Source: Nocardioides sp. Root140 (GTDB lineage: Bacteria; Actinomycetota; Actinomycetes; Propionibacteriales; Nocardioidaceae). Taken from it: DNA of 64,000 nt. The notes beneath the pieces were generated by a model. That model did no database searches, was not told the origin of the DNA, and saw only the letters and a list, made by a program, of their open reading frames with translations. The position numbers were made by a program, and so were the translations under genes. Positions within the stretch are counted from its first letter, which is position 1. Every line of letters starts with the position of its first letter. Of the stretch, positions 24,573-31,554 are shown piece by piece. The stretch covers positions 151,692 through 215,691 of the forward strand of contig NZ_LMFI01000013.1 in assembly GCF_001426745.1 (NCBI RefSeq), written 5' to 3'.

Positions 24573-25376
24573 TCAGCGGCCGGTGAACTTCGGGTCGCGC
24601 TTCTCCTTGGCCGCGGCGATTCCCTCCTGCAGGTCGGCGGTGGCCAGCGTGACCGGCTGGGCCAGTGCCTCCCACTGGAGGGCCGCCTCGATGTCGGGAT
24701 GTCCTGCGCCGGCCAGTGCCAGTTTCGTGTAGCGACTCGCCACGGGTGCGGTGGCCGCGACCTGGGCCGCCGTACGCAGCACCTCGTCCAGGAAGCCGTC
24801 GTCGGGAATCACCCGCGAGACCAGGCCCAGCCCGAGCGCCTCCTCGGCGCCTACGATCCGGCCGGTCAGCAACAGGTCCCGCGCGGCCGCGGCTCCGACG
24901 ACGTCCGGGAAGAGGTACGTCGCCGCCATGCCGGGGTGCATGCCCAGCTTGACGAACGGAGCGCCGACCTTGGCACCGGCCGCGGCGTACCGGATGTCGC
25001 AGGCCAGCGGCATGCAGAGCCCGGCGCCGATGGCGTGCCCGTTGATCGCCGCGATGGTGGGCACCTCGAGCCTCCGGATCGACAACCACGCCCGGTAGAA
25101 CGCGATCATCCGGTGGCGCAGGTGGTCGACGGTGGCGTCCGGCTCGCTGGCGATCCAGCCGATGTCGCCGCCGGAGCAGAACGACGTACCGGCACCGGTC
25201 ACCACCACGGCCCGCAGGTCGGGGTCGGCGGCGAGGCCGTCGATCGCGTGCACCCACGAGGCGGTCATCTCGTCGGACATCACGTTGCGGCGGGCCGGGT
25301 CGTCGAGGGTGATCAGGGCGACGCCGGGGCTGGGCCGTGTGAGGCGGAGGAAGGTCAGGTCTGCGTTCTCGGACAT
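24573..25376 (-). CDS. Enoyl-CoA hydratase/isomerase family protein, 267 aa
   Basis: A crotonase-fold enzyme acting on acyl-CoA. The oxyanion-hole and CoA regions are present (VVTGAGTSFCSGGD and INGHAIGAGLCMPLACDI), with EEALGLGLVSRV downstream. The first catalytic Glu position of hydratases appears to be occupied differently (LGMHPGM region), so hydratase versus isomerase or other crotonase activity is open. No ribosome site precedes the ATG; TAGTCT lies just upstream. The closest upstream gene is divergent. Confidence 0.88.
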   Translation of the reverse strand: MSENADLTFLRLTRPSPGVALITLDDPARRNVMSDEMTASWVHAIDGLAADPDLRAVVVTGAGTSFCSGGDIGWIASEPDATVDHLRHRMIAFYRAWLSIRRLEVPTIAAINGHAIGAGLCMPLACDIRYAAAGAKVGAPFVKLGMHPGMAATYLFPDVVGAAAARDLLLTGRIVGAEEALGLGLVSRVIPDDGFLDEVLRTAAQVAATAPVASRYTKLALAGAGHPDIEAALQWEALAQPVTLATADLQEGIAAAKEKRDPKFTGR

Positions 25377-25565
25377 GGCCGCAGACTAGCCGTCGCGGAA
25401 ACGTCCAAAAAACCCGCTGTTGAGCGCTACGGGGCGCCTCCCGCGTGGGACTTCAGGCGTGAAGTAGGGTTTTGGACGGTTCACATGCCCTGCGTGGGAA
25501 CCCCGGCGGGCTTCCCCGATCCCCCCGTCGCGACGACCGAGAATCAATTAGGCAAGGAGGCCGTC

Positions 25566-25724
25566 ATGGCGGAGACCTGGAGCGGCGAGTTCTACTGCGT
25601 GAAGTGCAAGGCCAAGCGTGAGGCCTCGGGTGAGGTCAAGGTCAACGACAAGGGCACGCGGATGGCGAAGGCCGTTTGCCCCGAATGTGGCACCAACCTC
25701 AACCGAATCCTCGGCAAGGCGTAA
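25566..25724 (+). CDS. DUF5679 zinc-ribbon protein, 52 aa
   Basis: A tiny protein with two CxxC pairs (FYCVKCKAK and VCPECGTN) forming a zinc ribbon. It is highly conserved in actinobacteria, of unknown function. The ribosome site AAGGAGG is ideal (7 nt before ATG), and a terminator follows at 25746-25790. Such strong signals suggest high expression. Confidence 0.88.
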   Translation: MAETWSGEFYCVKCKAKREASGEVKVNDKGTRMAKAVCPECGTNLNRILGKA

Positions 25725-25745
25725 GAACCCGCCCCACGAGCAGTC

Positions 25746-25790
25746 GCAGCGGCGTCGTCCCTCACGGGGCGTCGCCGCTGCCTGCATTTT
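25746..25790 (+). terminator. Intrinsic terminator after the DUF5679 gene
   Basis: A 9-bp stem GCAGCGGCG/CGCCGCTGC (25746-25754, 25773-25781), then CTGCATTTT. Confidence 0.65.
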
Positions 25791-25880
25791 CGGGGTCCGT
25801 GGTGCTTCTCGGCCCGTGGATCCCATCGACCTGTGGATGACGTCGGCGGGGCGGCGGCCACCTGTGTGAGAGTGCCTGCC

Positions 25881-26813
25881 ATGTCTCGCGCGCATCGTCA
25901 CCCCGGCTTCCCGGCCCGGCCCCTGCTGCGACCGGGGGTGCGCGTCTGCCGGCGCGAGGACGGCCGCCTCCAGGTCGGTCTGGTCGCTCACCTGGCGGTG
26001 ACTGCACCCGACACCGAGGAGATCCGGGGCGTGCTGGCCGACCTGCGCAACGGCGTCCCACCCGGACCGGTCGCCGGCCTCTCCCCCGCGGTGATGCGCT
26101 TCTGCACCGACCTGCTGGCCAAGTCGCTGGTGCTCGACGCCGACCCGTTCCTCCATGCCCTCGGCTCGGCGGAGGCCCCCGAGGACAGGGAGTCGCTCTC
26201 GGCGTACCTCAGCGACACGGGACCCGAGGGGCCCGACCTGCTCGATCGTCGACGGGCGACCGTGGTCCAGGTGGCCGACCAGGGCAGCCGTCGCGCAGGC
26301 CGCCGGCTGGTCGAGCTGCTGCGCACCGGCGGGGTGCAGACCACCACGCACCCGGCCCCGGGCCCGGTCGACGCCGCGGTGCTCGTGGCCCGCGGGGAGC
26401 CGCTCCGCTCCGGTGTCGACGAGTGGATCCGCGGCGACGTGCCGCACCTGGTGGTCAGCACCAGCGAGGGCGTGGTGCGCGTGGGCCCGTTCGTCGTACC
26501 GGGCCAGACCGCGTGCCTGCGCTGCATCGACGCACACCACGCCGATCACGACCCGCGGAGACCGCTGATCCTCGCGCAGTACGCCGACCCGGCCGTCGGC
26601 ACCGACGCCCTCCCCGAGCCGATCCACCACGATCTCTTCGAGATGGCGATCCTGTGGGCGGTCCGCGACCTGCTGAACTGGGTCGACGGCCGACGCCCGC
26701 TCAGCTGGGGAACCACCGTCACCTTCGACCCGCACCTCGAACTGCCACGCACTCCGTGGCGCCAGCACCCGGCCTGCGGGTGCGGGTGGGGCCGGAGCAT
26801 CGCGGCCGGGTGA
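25881..26813 (+). CDS. E1-like/TOMM leader-binding (cyclodehydratase C-domain) protein, 310 aa
   Basis: The sequence resembles the ThiF/E1-like partner proteins annotated as TOMM precursor leader peptide-binding or cyclodehydratase. Visible features are a central GPFVVPGQTACLRCIDAHHADHD stretch, LILAQYAD, and a Cys cluster at the end (PACGCGW) that with the earlier CLRC could bind zinc. No YcaO, dehydrogenase or precursor peptide is nearby, so a RiPP role is unsupported. The position between the DUF2342 block and whiB7 matches mycobacterial Rv3196. I chose ATG 25881; an in-frame start at 25833 lacks conserved residues. Confidence 0.7.
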   Translation: MSRAHRHPGFPARPLLRPGVRVCRREDGRLQVGLVAHLAVTAPDTEEIRGVLADLRNGVPPGPVAGLSPAVMRFCTDLLAKSLVLDADPFLHALGSAEAPEDRESLSAYLSDTGPEGPDLLDRRRATVVQVADQGSRRAGRRLVELLRTGGVQTTTHPAPGPVDAAVLVARGEPLRSGVDEWIRGDVPHLVVSTSEGVVRVGPFVVPGQTACLRCIDAHHADHDPRRPLILAQYADPAVGTDALPEPIHHDLFEMAILWAVRDLLNWVDGRRPLSWGTTVTFDPHLELPRTPWRQHPACGCGWGRSIAAG

Positions 26814-26823
26814 TCCTTGCTCG

Positions 26824-26985
26824 TCACCACCACTCGCTGTCGAGCTTGCTCTCCATGGCACGCAGGTGCTCGCGCGAGCAGGTGTCGCAGAACGTACGCC
26901 GCCGGCCGTTCTCGACGGCGGTGGTCCAGGTCAACGGCATCGGGTCGCTCTCGGCCACTCGACCGCAGAAGTCACAGGTCGTCAC
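26824..26985 (-). CDS. Small Cys-rich zinc-finger-like protein, 53 aa
   Basis: On the minus strand the frame reads V-T-T-C-D-F-C-G-R, later RRTFCDTCSREHLRAMES, and ends KLDSEWW. Two CxxC pairs about 30 residues apart and the fixed LDSEWW tail are typical of a conserved actinobacterial mini-protein. The start is GTG at 26985 or GTG at 26991; TAGGGT just upstream may be a -10 box for a leaderless transcript. It converges on the E1-like gene. The function is unknown. Confidence 0.75.
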   Translation of the reverse strand: MTTCDFCGRVAESDPMPLTWTTAVENGRRRTFCDTCSREHLRAMESKLDSEWW

Positions 26986-27013
26986 GTCCACCGACCCTAC
27001 GCCGCCATCCGCA

Positions 27014-27064
27014 ATACTCCCTGACGTTTCGGCCCCGCGAGGGGGCGGAAACGTCAGGGAGTAT
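27014..27064. terminator. Long perfect inverted repeat, probable terminator
   Basis: Perfect 17-bp arms (27014-27030, ATACTCCCTGACGTTTC, and 27048-27064) flank a 17-nt loop that can itself fold (CCCC/GGGG). It lies 3' of the small gene at 27130-27291 and upstream of the 53-aa zinc-finger gene. It may end the whiB7 transcript on the minus strand. Confidence 0.6.
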
Positions 27065-27129
27065 CCCGAATGCGCCGAGCCGGCGTCCGCTGACCATGGT
27101 GGTCAACGAACGCCGGCTCGACTGCTTGA

Positions 27130-27291
27130 TCAGAGGCGTCCGAGTGCGAGACGCGCCTCTGCGGCAGCGCGCTCGGCCCGACGGCTCAGGCGGCGGGCGA
27201 GAGCAGCCTGCCGGCCCTGATGGGTGCGGTGCGCCTCTCCCAGGCGCGCGGACATTTGTTCGCGTGCCAGTTCTTCATGCATGAGATTCAT
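27130..27291 (-). CDS. Small basic helical protein downstream of whiB7, 53 aa
   Basis: The ATG at 27291 has GGAG 7 nt upstream, which decides the start over two longer in-frame options. The product is an Arg/Ala-rich amphipathic helix (ARRLSRRAERAAAEARLAL). No family recognised. It follows whiB7 by 62 bp on the same strand and precedes a strong hairpin, so it is probably in the whiB7 transcript and induced with it. Confidence 0.6.
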   Translation of the reverse strand: MNLMHEELAREQMSARLGEAHRTHQGRQAALARRLSRRAERAAAEARLALGRL

Positions 27292-27353
27292 GGTGTTGCT
27301 CCAGTTCGTGTGTGTGGTCATGGCTGGGTGTCGACTTTCTGGTGCGGGCCGCG

Positions 27354-27665
27354 TCACGCGGCGTCGGTCTTGCGGGGACGGCCGCGCGGCCGCTTGCGGG
27401 GGATCACTACTCCTTGGAGGAAGAGCTCACCGCCCCAAACGCCCCAGGGCTCGCGCCGCTCGAGGGCGCCGGCGAGACAAAGTGCCTGGACCGGGCAGTC
27501 CGTGCACAGGGCCTTGGCGTACTCCACGTCGGTGGGTGACTCGGCGAAGAACAGCTCCGGGCTGTTGGCCCGGCAGGGCAGCAGTTCGTCGTCGACGGTG
27601 TCGGCCGCGGCATGCAGCTCACCGAGGGTCGGCTCGGCGGGCGGCTTGAGTTCGCTGATGGTCAT
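27354..27665 (-). CDS. whiB7: WhiB7-type Fe-S transcription factor, 103 aa
   Basis: Wbl protein with four cluster-binding Cys (LPC followed by CTDCPVQALC), the GVWGG turn and a C-terminal AT-hook RGRPRK, which marks the WhiB7 branch. WhiB7 binds SigA and activates intrinsic antibiotic resistance genes. The ATG at 27665 is preceded by GAGGAGGTGA. The roughly 380-nt leader holds a small ORF and an attenuator, and the promoter has the AT-rich WhiB7 element, so both ribosome-mediated attenuation and autoactivation are expected. Flanking uvrD2, mrx2 and nudC match the mycobacterial whiB7 locus. Confidence 0.95.
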   Translation of the reverse strand: MTISELKPPAEPTLGELHAAADTVDDELLPCRANSPELFFAESPTDVEYAKALCTDCPVQALCLAGALERREPWGVWGGELFLQGVVIPRKRPRGRPRKTDAA

Positions 27666-27730
27666 GTGTGTCACCTCCTCTGAGACCTGATCGTGTGTGT
27701 TGATCCGGGCCCTCCACCGAAAGTGGTGGA

Positions 27731-27773
27731 GAAACAAAAGGGCCGCGGATCCCGGTTCTCGGGTTCCGCGGCC
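27731..27773 (-). promoter_or_regulatory. whiB7 leader attenuator (intrinsic terminator)
   Basis: A 14-bp stem with one mismatch (27741-27754 with 27760-27773, arm GGCCGCGGATCCCG) is followed on the minus strand by CCTTTTGTTTC. It stands between the leader ORF and whiB7, so it should stop transcription unless an alternative fold forms. A smaller hairpin (27787-27804, GTTGAG/CTCAAC) overlaps the leader ORF stop and may act in switching. Confidence 0.8.
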
Positions 27774-27799
27774 TGGAGGCTGCCAAGTTGAGTGTCAAC

Positions 27800-27976
27800 T
27801 CAACAGGGCGGTGGACTCCAGACAAGGGTTCCCGGGGTGGCTCCCGTGAAGAGAGCGATGTGCTTGCGGGCCGGAACGTCGGCATCAACGCATGCGGACA
27901 CGCCAAAGGCGGCGTAGGTGGGCATGACAATGCGCGACTGGTTCTCAGCCGGGATTCGAGTCTTGATGCTGTTCAC
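27800..27976 (-). CDS. whiB7 leader peptide (uORF), 58 aa
   Basis: GTG start at 27976 with a near-perfect ribosome site (GAAGGAGGTGG, 5 nt spacing). The peptide starts VNSIKTRIPAENQSRIVMPT and ends TLVWSPPPC. It is upstream of an attenuator in the whiB7 leader. By analogy with known whiB7/wblC leaders, ribosome stalling here under translation-targeting antibiotics should prevent terminator formation. The Pro-rich end next to the stop may favour slow termination. Confidence 0.75.
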   Translation of the reverse strand: MNSIKTRIPAENQSRIVMPTYAAFGVSACVDADVPARKHIALFTGATPGTLVWSPPPC

Positions 27977-28054
27977 TGGAGCCACCTCCTTCGGTGCCGT
28001 TGAGCGCTGATCTTGCCAGGACCGTATGCGCGGGTTGAATGTGCTGATGAGAAA

Positions 28055-28090
28055 ACTATCGCGGCCTGCCTGTAATGGGCAAACGATTTA
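28055..28090 (-). promoter_or_regulatory. whiB7 promoter with WhiB7 AT-rich element
   Basis: Minus strand: TAAATCG (28084-28090), then -35 TTGCCC (28077-28082) and -10 GATAGT (28055-28060) with 16-bp spacing. An AT-rich word just upstream of -35 is the known WhiB7:SigA promoter design, here unusual against a GC-rich background. Confidence 0.65.
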
Positions 28091-28139
28091 ATGGGTATTT
28101 CTTGATTTTTTTCGAGATCACCTCGAGATCACCTCGGGA

Positions 28140-30176
28140 TCACTCGATGAGGGCCAGCAGCTCCTCGCCGTACCTCTCGATCTTGGTCGCCCCGACCCCG
28201 CTGATCCTCAGCAGCTGGGCGTCTGCGGTCGGCTTCACCTCGGCGATCGCCTCGAGCGTCTTGTCGGTGAAGACGACGTACGCCGGCACCCCGTCGTCGC
28301 TGGCCCGCTGGCGCCGCCACTCCTTGAGCCGGGCGAACAGGTCCTCGTCGTAGGTCGCCGGACAGTCGACGCACCGGCCGACCTTGCGCTCCCCCGCGGT
28401 CGAGAGCGGGCGCCCGCAGGTGCCGCACATCGCTGCCCTGGCTGCCTTCTTGGCACGGCGGGGCTCGGGTGCGTTGCCGGTGTCGGGGCGCAGGCCGGTC
28501 AGGAAGCGGGAGGCCTTGCGGGTACGTCGACCGCCGGGGTTGCGCGACAGGCTCCACGAGACGGACAGGTGCAGCCGGGCCCGGGTCATGCCGACGTAGA
28601 GCAGACGGCGCTCCTCCTCGACCTCGGCCGGGGTCTGGGCGAACGAGATCGGGATCGAGCCCTCCTGGGCGCCGCACACGAAGACGGCGTCCCACTCGAG
28701 GCCCTTCGCGGTGTGCAGGGTGGCCAGGGTGACCCCGTCGGCCACGGGCGCATGCTGCTCCGAGGCCCGTCGGTCCAGGTCGTCGACGAAGGACCCGAGG
28801 TCGGTGCCCGCCTGGGCGGCGTACGACTCGGCCTGGGAGACCAACGCCTGGAGCGACTCCCACCGGTCGCGTGCCGTGCCCCGGCCCGAGGGCGGTTCGG
28901 CGGTCCAGCCCATACCGCCCAGCGTGCCGCGCACGTCGGCGGCGAGGTCGTCGCCGCCACCGCCGGAGCGGGCCGTGCCGCGCAGCAGGGTGATCGCCTG
29001 GCGCACCTCCTGCCGGTCGAAGAAGCGCGCGGCACCGCGGACCACGTAGGCGAGGTTGCGGGCCGAGAGCGCGTCTTCGAAGGCCTCGGACTGGGCGTTG
29101 ATGCGGAACAGGACCGCCATCGAACCGAGCGGCACGCCGGAGTCGCGCAGGCGCAGCACCTCGGCGGCGACCGCCTCGGCCTCGGCCACCTCGTCGTCGT
29201 ACTCCCGGTAGTTCACCGCCGGGCCGGAGGGACGCTGTGCGACCAGCTTGACGCCGCGCGAGCTGCTGCCGGCGAGCAGCTGGTTGGCCGAGCCGATCAC
29301 CTCGGGCGTCGAGCGGTAGTTGCGGACCAGGTCGATCGCGGTGGTGCCCGGGTGCTTGCCCGGGAAGTCGCGCAGGTAGTCGGCGTTGGCGCCGGCGAAG
29401 CTGTAGATGGTCTGCGCCGGGTCGCCGACCACGCAGATCTCGTCGCGCCCGCCCAGCCACAGGTCGAGCAGCGCCGACTGGAGGGGCGAGACGTCCTGGA
29501 ACTCGTCGACCACGAAGAACTTGTATTGACGCCGGACCTGCGCCGCGACGCGTTCGTCCTCCGCGAGGAGGGCGGCGGTGAGCAGGAGGACGTCTTCCAT
29601 GTCCATGCGGCCCTGGCCGCGCTTGACGTCTTCGTAGGTGCCGAACACCCGGCCGACCGTCTCGGGGTCGACGCCGTTGACCTCGCGTCCGCGGGTGGGG
29701 GCGAGCGCGGCGTACTCCTCGGGGCGGACGTTGCTGACCTTGGACCACTCGACCTCGGAGGCGAGGTCGCGCAGGGTGCCCTGGTCGACGCCGAGCCGTT
29801 GGCGGCGGGCCGCGAGTGCCATCAACGGCAGCTTCGACTCGGTCAGGGTCGGCAGCTCGGTGCCGTGGGTGGCCGGCCAGAAGTAGCGCAGCTGCCGCAG
29901 AGCGGCGGCGTGGAAGGTGCGGGCCTGGACGCCTGGTGCCCCCAGCTCACGCAGGCGGGTGCGCATCTCGCCGGCCGCCCGCGTGGTGAACGTGACCGCC
30001 AGGACCTCGGTCGACTGGTAGACACCGGTGGCCACTCCGTGGGCGATGCGGTGGGTGATCGCCCGGGTCTTGCCGGTGCCGGCCCCGGCCAGCACGCGCA
30101 CCGGGCCGCGAAGTGCCTCGGCGACCTGTCGCTGCTCGGGGTCGAGTGAGTCGAGCAGGCTGTCAGGGCGGGCCAT
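28140..30176 (-). CDS. uvrD2: ATP-dependent DNA helicase UvrD2, 678 aa
   Basis: SF1A helicase with Walker A GAGTGKTRAI, DEFQD in motif II, and YVGMTRARLHL in motif VI. The C-terminal tetracysteine segment (CGTCGRPLS then CVDCPATY) and HRDC domain (LKEWRRQRASDDGVPAYVVF) identify UvrD2 of the mycobacterial type, where the Cys module links the motor to HRDC. The ATG at 30176 is used; a TTG three codons upstream nearer to GAGGTG is possible. It is divergent from mrx2. Confidence 0.93.
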   Translation of the reverse strand: MARPDSLLDSLDPEQRQVAEALRGPVRVLAGAGTGKTRAITHRIAHGVATGVYQSTEVLAVTFTTRAAGEMRTRLRELGAPGVQARTFHAAALRQLRYFWPATHGTELPTLTESKLPLMALAARRQRLGVDQGTLRDLASEVEWSKVSNVRPEEYAALAPTRGREVNGVDPETVGRVFGTYEDVKRGQGRMDMEDVLLLTAALLAEDERVAAQVRRQYKFFVVDEFQDVSPLQSALLDLWLGGRDEICVVGDPAQTIYSFAGANADYLRDFPGKHPGTTAIDLVRNYRSTPEVIGSANQLLAGSSSRGVKLVAQRPSGPAVNYREYDDEVAEAEAVAAEVLRLRDSGVPLGSMAVLFRINAQSEAFEDALSARNLAYVVRGAARFFDRQEVRQAITLLRGTARSGGGGDDLAADVRGTLGGMGWTAEPPSGRGTARDRWESLQALVSQAESYAAQAGTDLGSFVDDLDRRASEQHAPVADGVTLATLHTAKGLEWDAVFVCGAQEGSIPISFAQTPAEVEEERRLLYVGMTRARLHLSVSWSLSRNPGGRRTRKASRFLTGLRPDTGNAPEPRRAKKAARAAMCGTCGRPLSTAGERKVGRCVDCPATYDEDLFARLKEWRRQRASDDGVPAYVVFTDKTLEAIAEVKPTADAQLLRISGVGATKIERYGEELLALIE

Positions 30177-30251
30177 CGGGAACAATTCACCTCGGAGTGC
30201 AGTTGAGTCGGTCGAACACCAAGCAGCCTAGATGCCCGAGGGGACAATCCG

Positions 30252-30497
30252 TTGAGCGAGTTCACGATGTACACCACGCCGTGGTGCGGCTACTGCCACC
30301 GACTGAAGAGCCAGCTCGACCGGGAGGGCATCAGCTACGACATCGTCGACATCGAGCAGCAGCCGGAAGCGGCCCAGCTGGTCGAGAAGGCCAACGGTGG
30401 GAACCAGACCGTGCCGACGCTGGTCTACTCCGACGGTTCGGCGCAGACCAACCCCAGCCTGGCCCAGGTCAAGGCCAAGATCGCCGCCTTGGCCTGA
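30252..30497 (+). CDS. mrx2: Mycoredoxin/glutaredoxin-like protein, 81 aa
   Basis: Small thioredoxin-fold protein with active site CGYC (YTTPWCGYCHRLK), cis-Pro in TVPTLVYSDGS and the TNPS tail. In mycothiol-containing actinobacteria such proteins reduce mycothiol mixed disulfides. The divergent uvrD2 and convergent nudC neighbours match the Mrx2 locus. The start is TTG with GAGGGGA upstream; ATG at codon 6 is the alternative. Confidence 0.88.
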   Translation: MSEFTMYTTPWCGYCHRLKSQLDREGISYDIVDIEQQPEAAQLVEKANGGNQTVPTLVYSDGSAQTNPSLAQVKAKIAALA

Positions 30498-30518
30498 CGC
30501 GTCACGCTGGCGACGCCC

Positions 30519-30596
30519 GGCGTACGGCGCACGGCGTACGGCGCACTTCCCACGGAATACGTGCACATCCCACGGCACATCTGACGTGGGATGTGC
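30519..30596. repeat. 14-bp tandem repeat and hairpin between convergent genes
   Basis: GGCGTACGGCGCAC occurs twice in tandem (30519-30532, 30533-30546). An 11-bp stem GCACATCCCAC/GTGGGATGTGC (30563-30573, 30586-30596) follows, then the palindrome CCCCGGTGCACCGGGG (30603-30618). These fill the gap between mrx2 and nudC and probably terminate both. Confidence 0.55.
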
Positions 30597-30642
30597 AGGT
30601 TTCCCCGGTGCACCGGGGACTCCTACAGCCACGAGCCACCGG

Positions 30643-31554
30643 TCACCAGCGGCCGGGGAGCGGGCCGCCGTACCAGTGCTCGACGAGCGAGCGTGAGATC
30701 GAGATGCCGCCGGGGAGCACGATGGTGCCCGCCTCGGCCTCGGCCCTCATCTCGGCGCGCGTGAACCACCGTGCCTCGGCCATCTCGTCGCCGTCGAGCA
30801 CGATGTCGGTGGTCGTGGCGCGTCCGACGAAGCCGAGCATCAGGCTGGTCGGCAACGGCCACGGCTGGTTGCCGAAGTAGTCGACCTGTCCGACCTCGAC
30901 CCCGACCTCCTCGAACACCTCGCGGCGTACGGCGTCCTCGAGCGACTCCCCCGGCTCCACGAAACCGGCGAGCGTCGAGAAGCGGCCCTCGCCCCAGCCG
31001 GCGCCGCGACCGAGCAGGCAGCGCTCGTCGTCGGAGCCGGGCTCGCCGATCGCGACCACCATGATCACCGCCGGGTCGGTGCGCGGGAACTGCTCGCGCT
31101 CGCACTCGGTGCAGACCAGCAGGTGGCCGCTCTGGCGGGACTCGAGCCGGCCACCGCACGCGGGACAGTGCCGGGTGCGCCAGTGCCACTCGGCCAGGCC
31201 GATGGCGTGGAAGGCCAGCGGCGCCTCGGAGGAGTCGTGGTCCATGAAGTGCGGGGCCAGCGCCCGCAGGCCCACCCACTCCTCGCGTTCACCGGGTGCC
31301 CGCTCGGGATCGATCAGCATCGCGAAGTGCGCGCGACCGGCGTGCTCGCCGAGCAGGATGCGGGTGCCGTCGGGAGCCTCTTCGGGGCTCACCCAGGCCG
31401 GGCCAGCGCCCGCACTGCGCAACCGGGTCCCGGCCACGAGGAGCACCCGCGTCTTGGGGTCGGCCCACTTCTCGGCCAGCCAGGCGTCGTCGTCGCGTCG
31501 TTCGGCCATTCGCGCGTGCGCACCGGCGGCCAGCTCGGCGTGTGGGTAGGTCAT
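30643..31554 (-). CDS. nudC: NAD+ diphosphatase NudC, 303 aa
   Basis: Hydrolyses NAD(H) to NMN and AMP and can remove NAD caps from RNA. The zinc ribbon (CPACGGRLESRQ and VCTECEREQFPR), the NUDIX box (GFVEPGESLEDAVRREVFEE) and the NudC-specific motif (FGNQPWPLPTSLM, variant of SQPWPFPxS) are all present. Its start overlaps the stop of the M3 peptidase gene (ATGA). Confidence 0.94.
   Translation of the reverse strand: MTYPHAELAAGAHARMAERRDDDAWLAEKWADPKTRVLLVAGTRLRSAGAGPAWVSPEEAPDGTRILLGEHAGRAHFAMLIDPERAPGEREEWVGLRALAPHFMDHDSSEAPLAFHAIGLAEWHWRTRHCPACGGRLESRQSGHLLVCTECEREQFPRTDPAVIMVVAIGEPGSDDERCLLGRGAGWGEGRFSTLAGFVEPGESLEDAVRREVFEEVGVEVGQVDYFGNQPWPLPTSLMLGFVGRATTTDIVLDGDEMAEARWFTRAEMRAEAEAGTIVLPGGISISRSLVEHWYGGPLPGRW

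Noticed and set aside
25881..26813. Thiazole/oxazole-modified peptide (RiPP) biosynthetic cluster
   Set aside because: Only one partner-like protein is present, without YcaO enzyme, dehydrogenase, transporter or precursor peptide.
30519..30618. CRISPR array
   Set aside because: Only two contiguous 14-bp repeats without spacers, plus hairpins. No other regularly spaced repeats or cas genes are in the window.
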